From Burkholderiales bacterium (GTDB lineage Bacteria; Pseudomonadota; Gammaproteobacteria; Burkholderiales; Burkholderiaceae_D): 42,909 bases of DNA. Below are positions 1-9,017 of the stretch, in pieces (position 1 is the first letter of the stretch; the number at the start of each line of letters is the position of its first letter). The DNA is taken from contig JACQDW010000120.1 in the NCBI GenBank assembly GCA_016200845.1, positions 1 through 42,909 of the forward strand, read 5' to 3'. The translations under genes were made by a program, and so were the position numbers. The notes under the pieces are model-generated. The model was given only the letters and a program-made list of their open reading frames with translations, made no database searches and had not been told where the DNA came from.

Positions 1-822
1 ATCGATCGCCTCCAGCGCATCAAGTGCCCCCGTTTTAATACCAACATCCATAGTGTTTGGTACTTCGCACTCAAGCGGGTTAATGCGAATAAGACGTGCG
101 CCGTGATATTGGATCATGCGGTGACTAAAATGACGAACCGATGGAATAGCAGTCCCAGCGCCAAGCTCAATGACAATAGGCCTTTGGATACGATCAAACA
201 AGCTTGGTTGCCGACGTGACTGTTGCCCAGTCCGTTCATCTATCCATTCCCAATCAGAGAACATCAAAATATTTGGTCGAGCAATTGAATCGCAATACAG
301 ACATCTAGGTACCTCATTGACAAGCTCGCATCGAGCTTCATCCACAATTGGATAGAATCCGTTGACATCCCAGATCTGAGTGGCGCATTTATCCAAGCAC
401 TGCAAATGGTGGATAGAGCCATGACACTCTACGATATTGGCAGGATCAAATCCTGCTTTTTGGAACTGTCCATCGACATTGCTTGTAAACACACTACAAG
501 GGATTCCCATTTGCTCCGACCATCGTTTCAATATCGCATATCCACGATGCGGCGCGGTATTTCGGTAGAGTGCGAGTCTATGACCATAAAACCCCCACGC
601 CCGTTGCGGGAATGTGCGAAACGAGTTTGGGGAAGCGATACGGGAAAACTCCAAACCGGCCTCTCGTAGCGCAGGGTACGCCTTCCAGAATCCGTCGGAA
701 CCACGAAAGTCTGGCAAGCCCGAATCCACTCCCATGCCCGCACCCGCGGCGATCACCAAGCAATCTGTTTGGTCAATCAATTGTGCCGCTCTATTAATTT
801 GATTTTGCAGCTCTTCATTCAT
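1..822 (-). CDS. SIR2-family (sirtuin) protein, 3' end outside the window
   Basis: This is an uninterrupted frame of 274 codons that runs off the left edge with no stop, so it is partial at its C-terminus. The start ATG at 822 is preceded by GGAGGA. Sirtuin signatures are in order: a nucleotide-binding GAGMGVDSGLPDFRG block at about residues 26-40, a TSNVDGQFQKAGF block, the putative catalytic histidine in VECHGSIHH, and two cysteine pairs (QCLDKC and RCLYC) that would bind structural zinc. A C-terminal IELGAGTAIPSVR block sits where classical sirtuins have GTSLxVxP. Family knowledge: NAD-dependent deacylases, or NAD-consuming enzymes. It is a paralogue of the sirtuin at 18400-19221, which suggests only a few residues are missing. 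The TSN in place of the usual TQN and the altered C-terminal motif mark a variant subfamily, so the substrate is unknown. It is divergent from nothing visible; rlhA lies downstream of its start region on the same strand. Confidence 0.9.
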   Translation of the reverse strand, partial: MNEELQNQINRAAQLIDQTDCLVIAAGAGMGVDSGLPDFRGSDGFWKAYPALREAGLEFSRIASPNSFRTFPQRAWGFYGHRLALYRNTAPHRGYAILKRWSEQMGIPCSVFTSNVDGQFQKAGFDPANIVECHGSIHHLQCLDKCATQIWDVNGFYPIVDEARCELVNEVPRCLYCDSIARPNILMFSDWEWIDERTGQQSRRQPSLFDRIQRPIVIELGAGTAIPSVRHFSHRMIQYHGARLIRINPLECEVPNTMDVGIKTGALDALEAID

Positions 823-908
823 TGTATCCTCCCCAAATACGCTTGAAAACTACTCGCAAGAACGTGAAAAACATTTTCTTTAGCTTGAAGTATGAGGATA
901 CCTCCACT

Positions 909-929
909 TTGCGACATCTCGTGTCGCAA
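909..929. promoter_or_regulatory. Perfect 8-bp inverted repeat upstream of the sirtuin gene
   Basis: TTGCGACA (909-916) and TGTCGCAA (922-929) form a perfect inverted repeat around a 5-nt spacer, 87 bp upstream of the sirtuin ATG. It lies in the 140-bp gap between rlhA and the sirtuin gene. There is no following T tract, so it looks more like an operator or a short hairpin than a terminator. Related TGCGAC/GTCGCA palindromes occur upstream of the second sirtuin operon, near 15977 and 16088. The regulatory role is inferred. Confidence 0.4.
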
Positions 930-962
930 TCGTGTTCTGAATATACCTAGAGGCTCTATCCC

Positions 963-2924
963 TTACGGCCGCATCTTATGAAACACCAAAGGACTCTCCA
1001 CCGTGGTCGGTGGTGGTGATTTGAGGATGTGGGCTTTCATGCTGCCCATGACGTGCATTTCGCATGGTTTGCAATCAAAACGTAAATTGAATTTCTCGTC
1101 GCCTGATACCAAGGTCATGGGCTCTGCTTTGACCTGGCCTTGTACGCCAGTGACGCCTTTGGCTTGCTTGGGGCAGAGGTTGAAGGCGAAGCGCAGGCAG
1201 TGTTTGGTGATCATCAAGGGCACTTCGCCTGGCTCTTCGTGCGCTTCATAGGCGGCGGCGATCAGTTGTACGCCGTGGCGGTGATAGAAGTGACGTGCCT
1301 TTTCGTTATACACATTGGCCAGATACGAGAGACTGGTTTCTGGATAGGGCACCAATGGGGCTTGTTCCGGTGTGCGTAAGGGGCGTTGCCACTGGCGCAG
1401 ACGCTGTTCTTCGTGTGCAGCCACCGCATCGCGGCGCAAGGCGTTGATGACGGACGATGGGACAAACCAGGCGCGTGGCAATTGCACTTCCACCTGCTCA
1501 CAATAGAACATGGTGTTGCCCAATTTAGCCAAGCTCTCGCGCAGGTTGGCGAAGGCTTTTTCGGCTTGTTGGGCTGGTTCAAACTGTAGTGCGACTTCGG
1601 TCACGCTCTCGATGCCATCGGCGTCGGACAGAGCTAATTGCAAACCGCGCTCGGTTTCAGACAAACGCAGCCACAGCGCAATTTTTCTGTCGGATGATTT
1701 TTTAGTCAGCGCCATTTCCCATTGCTGGTCACGGTTTCTGTGTACCGACATACCGACTTTTAAACTGGCAAACTGCGCCATCTTTTCATTCGGATGCACG
1801 CGCCAGATGGTGCCGTTTTCGTTGACCGATTTTTTCTCGACTGTGTTCGCCTGCACGCCCACTACTTCGCGCTTGTGCATATAGTTCAAGCCATCGCCGT
1901 TGGCCATATCCTCATTGGTTTCGAGTTCAAACCAATCTGGCCCAAGACGTGTTACATAACCGACGTGCAAACCGACAAACTTGGGCGAGTCAAATGCGCC
2001 GATATCGTCAAGGCGTCCATTGGCAAAATAGGTGGTATGCCCGCGATGGAAGGTCTTATCGACATTGGGTGTGAAAGCAACTTGCGTGAGGCCGCTGGAA
2101 GCGCGATAAAACTCGGGGCGGCGCTCTAAAATTTCATCTAACAACAAACGATAATGCGCCGTGATGTTTTTCACATAGCTCATATCTTTGTAGCGGCCTT
2201 CGATTTTGAGCGACTGTATGCCCGCATCCAAGAGAGATTCCAGATTCGCGCTCTGGTCATTGTCTTTCATCGACAACAAATGCTTGTCGTAGGCGACCAC
2301 ACGTCCCTGATTATCGCTCAAGGTATACGGCAATCGGCAAGCCTGAGAACAATCACCCCGATTGGCGCTGCGGCCATCTTTTGCGTGCGAGATATAACAT
2401 TGACCGGAAAACGCGACGCACAAAGCGCCGTGCACAAAGTATTCCAACGGTGTAGAAGTCTGCGCTTTAATCGCTTTGATTTGTTCAAGTGTGAGTTCGC
2501 GTGCTAACACTAATTGCGAGAAACCCGAAGCGCCTAAAAAGTGCGCTTTGGCAGGCGTGCGGATATCGCACTGCGTACTGGCATGAATTTGAATCGGCGG
2601 AATATCAAGTTCCATCACGCCCATATCTTGCACGATCAGGGCATCGACACCGGCATCATAGAATTGATGGATTAGCTTGCGCGCTGGCTCTAACTCGGTG
2701 TCGTGCAGAATCGTATTGAGCGTGACAAACACCCGCGCATGAAAGCGATGCGCATAGTCCACCAACTTGGCAATCTCGCTGATCTCATTGCTGGCATTAT
2801 GTCGCGCCCCAAACGAAGGGCCGCCTATATACACCGCATCCGCCCCATGCAAAATCGCCTCGCGCGCTATCTCAGTCGTCTTAGCGGGCGCAAGCAGTTC
2901 AATTTCATTAAGGCGAAGAGTCAT
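963..2924 (-). CDS. rlhA: 23S rRNA 5-hydroxycytidine C2501 synthase, peptidase U32 family
   Basis: The 653-residue product has the U32-family start (ELLAPAKTTEIAREAILHGADAVYIGG) and the family cysteine region (GQCYISHAKDGRSANRGDCSQACRLPY, about residues 170-200). A long C-terminal extension matches the DUF3656-containing RlhA/YdcP type rather than the shorter YegQ/TrhP type. The C-terminal part carries further cysteines (KHCLRFAFNLCPKQ and FDCKPCEMHVMG). Known role of the family: prephenate-dependent, iron-dependent hydroxylation of C2501 in 23S rRNA. The length equals that of Escherichia coli YdcP. The ATG at 2924 directly precedes the conserved N-terminus, although no strong Shine-Dalgarno sequence is seen. 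It stands alone, with a terminator-type hairpin of the upstream gene about 50 bp before its start. Older annotations would call it a U32 collagenase-like protease. Confidence 0.9.
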   Translation of the reverse strand: MTLRLNEIELLAPAKTTEIAREAILHGADAVYIGGPSFGARHNASNEISEIAKLVDYAHRFHARVFVTLNTILHDTELEPARKLIHQFYDAGVDALIVQDMGVMELDIPPIQIHASTQCDIRTPAKAHFLGASGFSQLVLARELTLEQIKAIKAQTSTPLEYFVHGALCVAFSGQCYISHAKDGRSANRGDCSQACRLPYTLSDNQGRVVAYDKHLLSMKDNDQSANLESLLDAGIQSLKIEGRYKDMSYVKNITAHYRLLLDEILERRPEFYRASSGLTQVAFTPNVDKTFHRGHTTYFANGRLDDIGAFDSPKFVGLHVGYVTRLGPDWFELETNEDMANGDGLNYMHKREVVGVQANTVEKKSVNENGTIWRVHPNEKMAQFASLKVGMSVHRNRDQQWEMALTKKSSDRKIALWLRLSETERGLQLALSDADGIESVTEVALQFEPAQQAEKAFANLRESLAKLGNTMFYCEQVEVQLPRAWFVPSSVINALRRDAVAAHEEQRLRQWQRPLRTPEQAPLVPYPETSLSYLANVYNEKARHFYHRHGVQLIAAAYEAHEEPGEVPLMITKHCLRFAFNLCPKQAKGVTGVQGQVKAEPMTLVSGDEKFNLRFDCKPCEMHVMGSMKAHILKSPPPTTVESPLVFHKMRP

Positions 2925-2970
2925 GGCGGGATGTCATGTGAGGCGAAGGAAGGGGTGGATTATAACGAAA

Positions 2971-3007
2971 AGCCCTCCCGTCTGCTTAAATAAGAGACGG
3001 GAGGGCT
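2971..3007 (-). terminator. Rho-independent terminator of the CsgG-like gene
   Basis: A 12-bp perfect stem (AGCCCTCCCGTC at 2971-2982 with GACGGGAGGGCT at 2996-3007) is followed, on the minus strand, by TTTTCGTT. It lies 55 bp downstream of the stop codon of the CsgG-like gene. The T tract continues into a TATAAT-like hexamer that could serve as the -10 of rlhA. Confidence 0.85.
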
Positions 3008-3062
3008 AGTCAAAACAAGCAATTGCTAGATGCTTAAGACATGAAGCACAAAGTTAAAACAT

Positions 3063-4208
3063 TTACTTCTTATTCCCACTAAACGTCCCCTGCCCAGCGT
3101 TATTGCCAGTGAATTGCCACATGCCCATCACAGCGCCGCTTTGCAGATCGATGTTGCCCATGAATTTGGCATTACCTGCTTTACCCTGACCGGACAAGAC
3201 CATTTCACCGTCGGGGCTGACTGTGCCGCTGACATTGAAATTAAAATTGTATTTGGTCGATTTGCCCATGCCGGAGACATTGCCGTTTTTATTGATCATC
3301 ACATTGACACTGCCTTCGTCGTCACCCGTGAATGTGACGGTGTACATGCCGGACAAACTACCTGATGCGGCAGGCGCGCTATGATTGCTGCCGTTGTTAT
3401 TATTGGAAGCTGGGGCGTACTGTTGTGCGGCGACTTGGCCAGGTGGTGTTGCTTGTATCGAATTGGCTGCATTCGCTTTTGAGGCGACCGAGGTTGACTG
3501 GATCAATTGGTCTTTATTGCGGACGGTTTGCACGATTTTGTTGTAGTTGTCGAGCAAGCTGGCGGCGATTAATTTGCCCTCTGGGGTTTTGCTATAGCCA
3601 CCCGCACTCGCCCATCCAAAGCCGCCCCAACCCCAACCGCCCAGACTAAAATCCATCTTGCTTGCTTTGCCTTCGGCGCTTGCCACCTGGATGCCAGAGC
3701 GCACATCGGCTAACAACAGTGTGGTCTCGGCTTCTTTAAATTTAACGCCACCGGCAATGCCACCAAGTGCACCGAGTGCGCCACCAAAGCGTCCCAGCAA
3801 ACCACCGACCGCGCCACCAACGCCGCCAGTGTCACTGGCAAACTGCACAGCAGGTGTCATCACAAAATCAGCTGCCTGTAATTGTCCGCCACCGACGTTA
3901 GAGCCTTGTTGCAATTGCCCCGAGGCTGCCAATTCGCGCTCCTGACGGATATTATTCATCGCCACGCCGCGCTCTACGACAGTGAAGCATCCAGATTCTT
4001 CCACGATCATGCGCAACATCGTCGATGGGGAGCCAAGCTTATAGCTCGACAACGAGGCCAGCATGTGGCTTTGGGGCTCCACCACGGCCAGCGTCCCCAA
4101 GTTCTTCGTACACTTTTCTATCGCCCCCTTATTCACGCTATCCGCGCTAGCAACACCAGCGGCGCAGATCGACAAAGCAGCAGCAATGACAGATAAACGA
4201 AAATTCAT
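3063..4208 (-). CDS. CsgG/HfaB-like secreted protein with an added C-terminal beta-rich domain
   Basis: The start ATG at 4208 has AAGGA seven bases upstream. A signal peptide ends near GVASA-DSV. There is no lipobox cysteine, unlike true CsgG lipoproteins. Residues about 30-240 resemble the CsgG fold: a hypervariable start, a LRMIVEESGCFTVVERG block, RQERELAASGQL, and later TTLLLADVRSGIQVASAEG. A glycine-rich stretch (about residues 130-155) interrupts this region, where CsgG-family proteins have a flexible or membrane-inserted segment. After a Gln/Asn/Ser linker comes a roughly 95-residue domain of short Gly/Asn-rich beta strands. Family knowledge links CsgG to export of curli or holdfast components. 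No csgA, csgB or csgE neighbour is present, so the role here is unknown; many related proteins are annotated only as peptidoglycan- or curli-assembly associated. The gene is monocistronic with its own terminator. Confidence 0.75.
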   Translation of the reverse strand: MNFRLSVIAAALSICAAGVASADSVNKGAIEKCTKNLGTLAVVEPQSHMLASLSSYKLGSPSTMLRMIVEESGCFTVVERGVAMNNIRQERELAASGQLQQGSNVGGGQLQAADFVMTPAVQFASDTGGVGGAVGGLLGRFGGALGALGGIAGGVKFKEAETTLLLADVRSGIQVASAEGKASKMDFSLGGWGWGGFGWASAGGYSKTPEGKLIAASLLDNYNKIVQTVRNKDQLIQSTSVASKANAANSIQATPPGQVAAQQYAPASNNNNGSNHSAPAASGSLSGMYTVTFTGDDEGSVNVMINKNGNVSGMGKSTKYNFNFNVSGTVSPDGEMVLSGQGKAGNAKFMGNIDLQSGAVMGMWQFTGNNAGQGTFSGNKK

Positions 4209-4304
4209 GGTCAAATCCTTAAGCTAAATGAATGAAGGCGCAGTATAACTTAAACAAACGCCAACTTTTCAATAAAATTGTAAGTGTCTGAAACCTGTAT
4301 CTCA

Positions 4305-6008
4305 TTACTTTCTACGCTGCATCATATCTTGCGTCCACACCTCCAGCTGCGGCTCGTGCTTCAAGACTTTAGAGCCGGGATCGACCGTCCAGGTTGCGTT
4401 CGCTGGCAAGACAATCTGCCCCACGCCGTTTTTCATCTCTAGCTTGTGCAGCTTTTGATCAACGCGCACTTCAACTGGCAAAGGGAAGACGCTGTTATCC
4501 GGGGTTTTCCAGTGCAGATGCAGCACATTGCCGCGACGCTCTTGCACTAACTCTGGCAAAGTCGCATGCGTCAGATAAGTCTTAAAAAACCAGTTCCAAT
4601 CTTTTTTAGTCACTTGATTAACGAACTGTATGAACTCTTTGCTGGTGCTATAACGTGGCGCAAAATTGCCGGGCTTGGGATCGAGACGTCCATATACCAA
4701 GAGCCGCACCGCTTTAAAAAATGCATCATCACCAATCTGTCCGCGCAAAGTATGCAGAATATGCGAGCCTTTAAAATACACATCATTGCCCGGCCCATTG
4801 GACACATCGTGCTCACTCATAGAATGTCCGGTCACCATAGGGAAGTGATTGACGATGCGCAGCCGCTGTTCATGCATCGCGACCTGATAATCGCGCTCGC
4901 CGCGCAGATATTGCAAATACAAAGGCTGCATATAGCTGGCAAAACCTTCGTGCAACCAAAAATCATCCCAGTTTTCATTGGTCATCTGATTGCCAAACCA
5001 TTCGTGGGCAAACTCGTGATTCAACAACCAGTCATAGCCATGTGGCGATTTTTTATAACCATTGCCATAGGCGTTCACGGTCTGATGCTCCATGCCCAAA
5101 TGCGGTGTTTCGACCACGCCCATTTTTTCGTCGGCAAACGGATAAGGTCCGATCACGCTTTCAAAAAAATCTAAGGTCGGTGTGAATTCAGCGAACAGTT
5201 CTTTCGCTTTCGCCTCATTTCCATTGAGGTGCCAAAAACGCAGTGGAATCTGATTTCCAAAACGGCTTTGATAGCCGCCTTCCATTAAGGTATATGGTCC
5301 AACATTGACCGAGATGCCATAGGTACTGGGCTGTTTGATCGTCCAGTGATAGGTACGCCAGCCATCTTTCTCATCAACGCCTTGCGCCACACCATTGCCC
5401 GCCACCACCAAGGGAGCTGGCACTGTGAAATGTGTGCTCATGCGCTTGGGTTTGCCCATAGGGTGATCGATGCAAGGCCAGAACAAATCACAGCCTTCGC
5501 CTTGTACGGCAGAGGCGATCCAAGGCTCGCCAGCTGTCGTCTTAGACCAGACAAAACCACCATCCCAAGGCGCTCGTTGGGCAATGCGCGGTTGGCCGTG
5601 ATAGCTGATTTTCACTTCGGCTTTGTCGCCAGTTTTGAGCGATTGCGGCAGAGTCAGATATACGCGGCCTTCGGGATTATTGATTGCGTCGGGCGCTAAT
5701 GCGGTGCCATTCACACTCACTGCATCAATGGGCAAATTCTTATCCAACTCCAGCACCAGCCGCGCCACTGATGACTTCGCTACAAACTGCAAAACCGCGA
5801 CGCCTTCTATGCTTTGCTTCGATGGGTCTATGCGTAAGCTCAGATCGGCATTTTCAAAACTCACGGCCAATTGTTCGGCGGTACGCTCTGTTCCCGAACT
5901 CATCGTGAACGTAGTTGGTTGCGAGCCGACTATGGGTGGGGTCGTTTGCGCATAAGCAGCTAAGGGAGCACTAAAAAGGCAAAGCAAGGTAAGTGGTTTG
6001 AGTTTCAT
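4305..6008 (-). CDS. Secreted M1-family zinc metallopeptidase
   Basis: The chosen start at 6008 gives a clean signal peptide (MKLKPLTLLCLFSAPLAAYA, cleavage before QTT). The frame is open 27 codons further upstream, but that extension would spoil the signal peptide. The product is 567 residues. The zinc site is HEFAH with a second glutamate in WLHEGFASYM 19 residues later, the M1 HExxH-x18-E pattern. An upstream LGMEHQTVNAYG block stands where aminopeptidases have GxMEN, so the exopeptidase motif is GMEH rather than GAMEN. The N-terminal beta domain and the absence of a long C-terminal helical domain fit short M1 peptidases. It is divergent from dacB, sharing a 131-bp spacer. Substrate specificity cannot be read from the sequence. 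Confidence 0.88.
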   Translation of the reverse strand: MKLKPLTLLCLFSAPLAAYAQTTPPIVGSQPTTFTMSSGTERTAEQLAVSFENADLSLRIDPSKQSIEGVAVLQFVAKSSVARLVLELDKNLPIDAVSVNGTALAPDAINNPEGRVYLTLPQSLKTGDKAEVKISYHGQPRIAQRAPWDGGFVWSKTTAGEPWIASAVQGEGCDLFWPCIDHPMGKPKRMSTHFTVPAPLVVAGNGVAQGVDEKDGWRTYHWTIKQPSTYGISVNVGPYTLMEGGYQSRFGNQIPLRFWHLNGNEAKAKELFAEFTPTLDFFESVIGPYPFADEKMGVVETPHLGMEHQTVNAYGNGYKKSPHGYDWLLNHEFAHEWFGNQMTNENWDDFWLHEGFASYMQPLYLQYLRGERDYQVAMHEQRLRIVNHFPMVTGHSMSEHDVSNGPGNDVYFKGSHILHTLRGQIGDDAFFKAVRLLVYGRLDPKPGNFAPRYSTSKEFIQFVNQVTKKDWNWFFKTYLTHATLPELVQERRGNVLHLHWKTPDNSVFPLPVEVRVDQKLHKLEMKNGVGQIVLPANATWTVDPGSKVLKHEPQLEVWTQDMMQRRK

Positions 6009-6139
6009 CTTGGTGGCTATTGGGAAGGTGAAATGGAAATTAGAAGTGTAGTGCTGTTTAAAAGTTCCGACAAAATTTTTCTGTTTCAAATTTTCTCGCG
6101 TATGATTTGCTTCAACAATTTGCAGACGATTTTTTGCCC

Positions 6140-7663
6140 ATGCTACAGCTCAAACCAGCTCCAACAATTTCACGCCAACTCGGTCTATTCAGCTTACTCT
6201 TAGTGAGCATAGTGAGCTTGCTTTTCTCCTCGCCTAAAGCCGAGGCACAAGACTCTGTCCAACCGCTTCCCACCGCCATCGAGCAATTACTTAAGCAATC
6301 AGGATTACCCAGAACCGCCCTGCATTTAAGCGTCATTCCCACCCGCCAAGGTGACGCCGTGATAGCGTTTCAAGAGACCGAGCCAGTGAGCCCGGCATCG
6401 ACCATGAAGCTGGTCACCACGCAGGCAGCCTTGGACTTGCTTGGGCCGCAGTTTCGCTGGAAGACGCAGTTGTTGAGCAGCGTGCCTGTGGTCAAAGAAC
6501 GCTTGAAAGGTGATCTCATCATCAAAGGTGGCGGCGATCCTGATCTCACTTGGGAAAAATTTGCATCCATCTTGCGCCAGTTAAGGCAACAAGGCCTGCG
6601 TGATATCCACGGCGATATCCTCCTGGACCGCAGTTATTTCCAACCACAAAGACCAGAACTGAATGCACCTGCATTTGATGACAATCCCGACGCTTATTAC
6701 AACGTGATTCCCGATGCCTTGCTCATCCACAGTAATCTCACTGCAATTAACTTGAGCGCCGATCAAGAGCGGATACAAACGCAATTATTAACGCCATCCA
6801 GCAATATTACTTTGCGTCCGCAATTAAAGCTTAACAATGCACCCTGCAATCAATGGAAAAACGGTTGGCGCTCACCACAAATCAAGATCAGCGAAGACGC
6901 CTATAGCGACGCTGCTGGCCATATAGAAATCAACTTACAAGGCAGCTTTCCACGTTCGTGCCAGACTACGGTGTATCTCAATCTGCTAGAACGCAACGCC
7001 TATATCGCCAAGCTATTTCGTGCGCTGTGGACTGAACTTGGCGGCACGTGGAAGGGGAAAATCCGAGACGGCAGCGTTCCCGAAAATGCACTCCCTTTAT
7101 TGACGCATGAATCTGCAACGCTGGCTGACACCCTCAAAATCGTCAACAAAGCGTCCGACAATGTCATGGCACGCATCGTCTTTATGACACTGGCGGCAGA
7201 ATCAAAATTTGAAACAGCGGCAGACCAAACAAACCCAGACAGCGCCCTACGCGCTAGCCAACTTGTTCGTCAATGGTTGGAGCAACAAGGCATCGATGCT
7301 AAGGGATTCGCAATTGAAAACGGCTCTGGACTATCGCGTACCGATCGCATCAGCACACAACAATTAGCCCAAATACTACGCCGAGCCGCGCAGAGCAACT
7401 GGTATCCAGAATTTGCCACCAGCCTACCCATCGTCGGCATCGATGGCACCATGCACAAGCGCCTAAAAGACAGCGTCGCACAGGCACGCTCGCGCATTAA
7501 AACGGGTTATCTGAAAAACGCCATTGCCATCGCTGGCTTTGTGCGCGACACGCAAGGAAACGACATGATCGTGGTTGCTATTTTGAATGCAGAAGATCTC
7601 ACAGTGGCACAAGGAAAACCACTCTTAGACGGTATCATCGCCTGGCTGGCGAATGGAAGATAA
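6140..7663 (+). CDS. dacB: D-alanyl-D-alanine carboxypeptidase/endopeptidase (PBP4, S13 family)
   Basis: The three penicillin-binding motifs are present: SxxK as STMK (about residue 87), SxN as SDN in KIVNKASDNVMARI, and KTG in SRIKTGYLKNAIA. The product is about 508 residues, including the inserted domains typical of PBP4 between SxxK and SxN. A signal peptide ends at KAEAQ. The ATG at 6140 is preferred; an in-frame TTG at 6107 is the only earlier option, and neither has a good Shine-Dalgarno sequence. Family role: periplasmic cleavage of D-Ala-D-Ala ends and of cross-links during peptidoglycan recycling and remodelling. The small membrane-protein gene at 7778 follows on the same strand. Confidence 0.93.
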   Translation: MLQLKPAPTISRQLGLFSLLLVSIVSLLFSSPKAEAQDSVQPLPTAIEQLLKQSGLPRTALHLSVIPTRQGDAVIAFQETEPVSPASTMKLVTTQAALDLLGPQFRWKTQLLSSVPVVKERLKGDLIIKGGGDPDLTWEKFASILRQLRQQGLRDIHGDILLDRSYFQPQRPELNAPAFDDNPDAYYNVIPDALLIHSNLTAINLSADQERIQTQLLTPSSNITLRPQLKLNNAPCNQWKNGWRSPQIKISEDAYSDAAGHIEINLQGSFPRSCQTTVYLNLLERNAYIAKLFRALWTELGGTWKGKIRDGSVPENALPLLTHESATLADTLKIVNKASDNVMARIVFMTLAAESKFETAADQTNPDSALRASQLVRQWLEQQGIDAKGFAIENGSGLSRTDRISTQQLAQILRRAAQSNWYPEFATSLPIVGIDGTMHKRLKDSVAQARSRIKTGYLKNAIAIAGFVRDTQGNDMIVVAILNAEDLTVAQGKPLLDGIIAWLANGR

Positions 7664-7777
7664 AAGCTGAGTGCCATTCACCCCGCTCAAATTGCGTTCC
7701 GTCGCAATGCGCTTTCGCCGTTGAGCGCGCTCGATAAAATGACAGCTACTTTTTCGAGAACTTTGCAGGAGACCTTA

Positions 7778-7972
7778 ATGATCGCTTTTTTACTCTGGAT
7801 AATCCTTTGCGTCATTTGCTGGCCGCTGGCTTTATTGGCCTTGGTGTTATATCCGCTGATCTGGTTGATCTTACTTCCCTTCCGCGTGATAGGAATCACG
7901 GTGGATGCGGTGTTTGAACTCTTACGTGCCATCGTTTTGTTGCCTGCGCGGGTGTTACGAGGCAAGTCTTGA
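7778..7972 (+). CDS. Small hydrophobic membrane protein, function unknown
   Basis: The ATG at 7778 has AGGAG about six bases upstream, much better support than the earlier in-frame TTG at 7721. The 64-residue product is almost wholly hydrophobic: a long segment at residues 1-35 (probably one or two membrane spans), then a VIGITVDAVFELLRAIVLLPAR amphipathic tail ending in basic residues. No enzyme motif is visible. It lies 114 bp after dacB and ends 6 bp before the convergent stop of the HDOD gene, with no terminator between them. Short conserved proteins of this look are common in Burkholderiales; I recognise no function. Confidence 0.7.
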   Translation: MIAFLLWIILCVICWPLALLALVLYPLIWLILLPFRVIGITVDAVFELLRAIVLLPARVLRGKS

Positions 7973-7978
7973 AGTGAC

Positions 7979-8842
7979 TTATCGTGACTTGTGGAACAAA
8001 TCCTGCAACTCTTCACACCAGTCGTCCGCGTCTTCCATACTGATACCCAAATATTGGCAAACCCGCTCACCGCTCTTGGTCCACTCGCAGGAACTTTCTT
8101 GCCCTTCAAATTTTTGTATGGCAAATTCCACCAAGGAGGTCAACGCGATCAATCCGCGTATGAGTTCGTCGGTAGCACGATCTTCCAGAGTCGCATAATC
8201 ATGGTGCAGCAAAATCGCGGTGGAAACAGACTCAGGCAAACCCCAAGTACGTGCCATCAATGAACCTATGGCCGCGTGATTCGTGTTATAAGCTTGGTCT
8301 TCAATTTCGGTCAACGCCAACACGGGCTCGCTATTGGCCTTCTTCCAGGTATCCGCATAATCAGGAAAACGCTCCATCAAGATCGGTACGCCAATATCGC
8401 AAAACAAGCCAAAGGTATGCGCAATATCGGAAGTACAAACAGGAAAACGTCCAACCAGTGCGCTCAATCCATGTGCGCGCTTGGATGAGTGATCCCAAAA
8501 CTTACGCAGACTTTGCGCTTTGATCTCTATCGTCTGGCGAGCGATAATTCCCGTCATTAAGATCCCAGTTTGGTTCAATCCGATCAAACGCACCGCATGA
8601 TCTACCGACCGCGCTTGCAAACGCAATCCAAAGAAGGACGAGTTCGTCAATTTCATTAAAGACGCTGACAACGCGACGTCATTTGAAATCACTTTTGCCA
8701 AGCCGATCGCGCAAGGGTCCTCTTTATTGAGTTCTTTTTGCATCTCCACCAACAAACTCGGACGCGGCGGAATGCGTATCGTCTTAACCAATTGATCAAG
8801 AGATTGATTATTCGACACCACGGGTGCAATTTTCTGATTCAT
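7979..8842 (-). CDS. HDOD-domain protein
   Basis: The product is about 287 residues. The HDOD core runs from LVKTIRIPPRPSLLVEM through VISNDVALSASLMKLTNSSFFG (typical helix pair) and AVRLIGLNQTGILMTG, then a later HD-like helical part (YNTNHAAIGSLMARTWGLPESVSTAILLHHD). Family knowledge: HDOD proteins are regulatory, HD-related domains usually lacking catalysis, found in signalling and stress pathways. The start is uncertain: ATG at 8842 leaves 15-20 residues before the domain, while ATG at 8890 and GTG at 8929 are also open. None has a clear Shine-Dalgarno sequence. It is convergent with the small membrane-protein gene, and its promoter region backs onto the copper operon. Confidence 0.85.
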   Translation of the reverse strand: MNQKIAPVVSNNQSLDQLVKTIRIPPRPSLLVEMQKELNKEDPCAIGLAKVISNDVALSASLMKLTNSSFFGLRLQARSVDHAVRLIGLNQTGILMTGIIARQTIEIKAQSLRKFWDHSSKRAHGLSALVGRFPVCTSDIAHTFGLFCDIGVPILMERFPDYADTWKKANSEPVLALTEIEDQAYNTNHAAIGSLMARTWGLPESVSTAILLHHDYATLEDRATDELIRGLIALTSLVEFAIQKFEGQESSCEWTKSGERVCQYLGISMEDADDWCEELQDLFHKSR

Positions 8843-8981
8843 TTTTGAGAGTTTTATAGATAAAAGATGATATGCACTTAGCACTTCCATGCCCGAGAAA
8901 GCATCGCCCTCATTAGACAATATTTCCACATGGAAATCAATCTCAAAACTTTAAGGAACTGAAGAATACGCAAAGGCGAAC

Positions 8982-9009
8982 TTCACTATAAGTCAAATCC
9001 TGCTAGAAT
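8982..9009 (+). promoter_or_regulatory. Putative sigma-70 promoter of the copper operon
   Basis: TTCACT (8982-8987) and TAGAAT (9004-9009) are separated by 16 bp, close to -35/-10 consensus. The start codon of the DUF2946 gene is at 9018, so transcription from here would leave almost no leader. This fits the absence of any Shine-Dalgarno sequence at that start. Predicted by eye only. Confidence 0.4.
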
Positions 9010-9017
9010 CCAGCCCC

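Noticed and set aside
7687-8124. Minus-strand frame overlapping the small membrane-protein gene
   Set aside because: It is antisense to two better-supported genes, with low-complexity lysine/serine-rich translation and no ribosome site.
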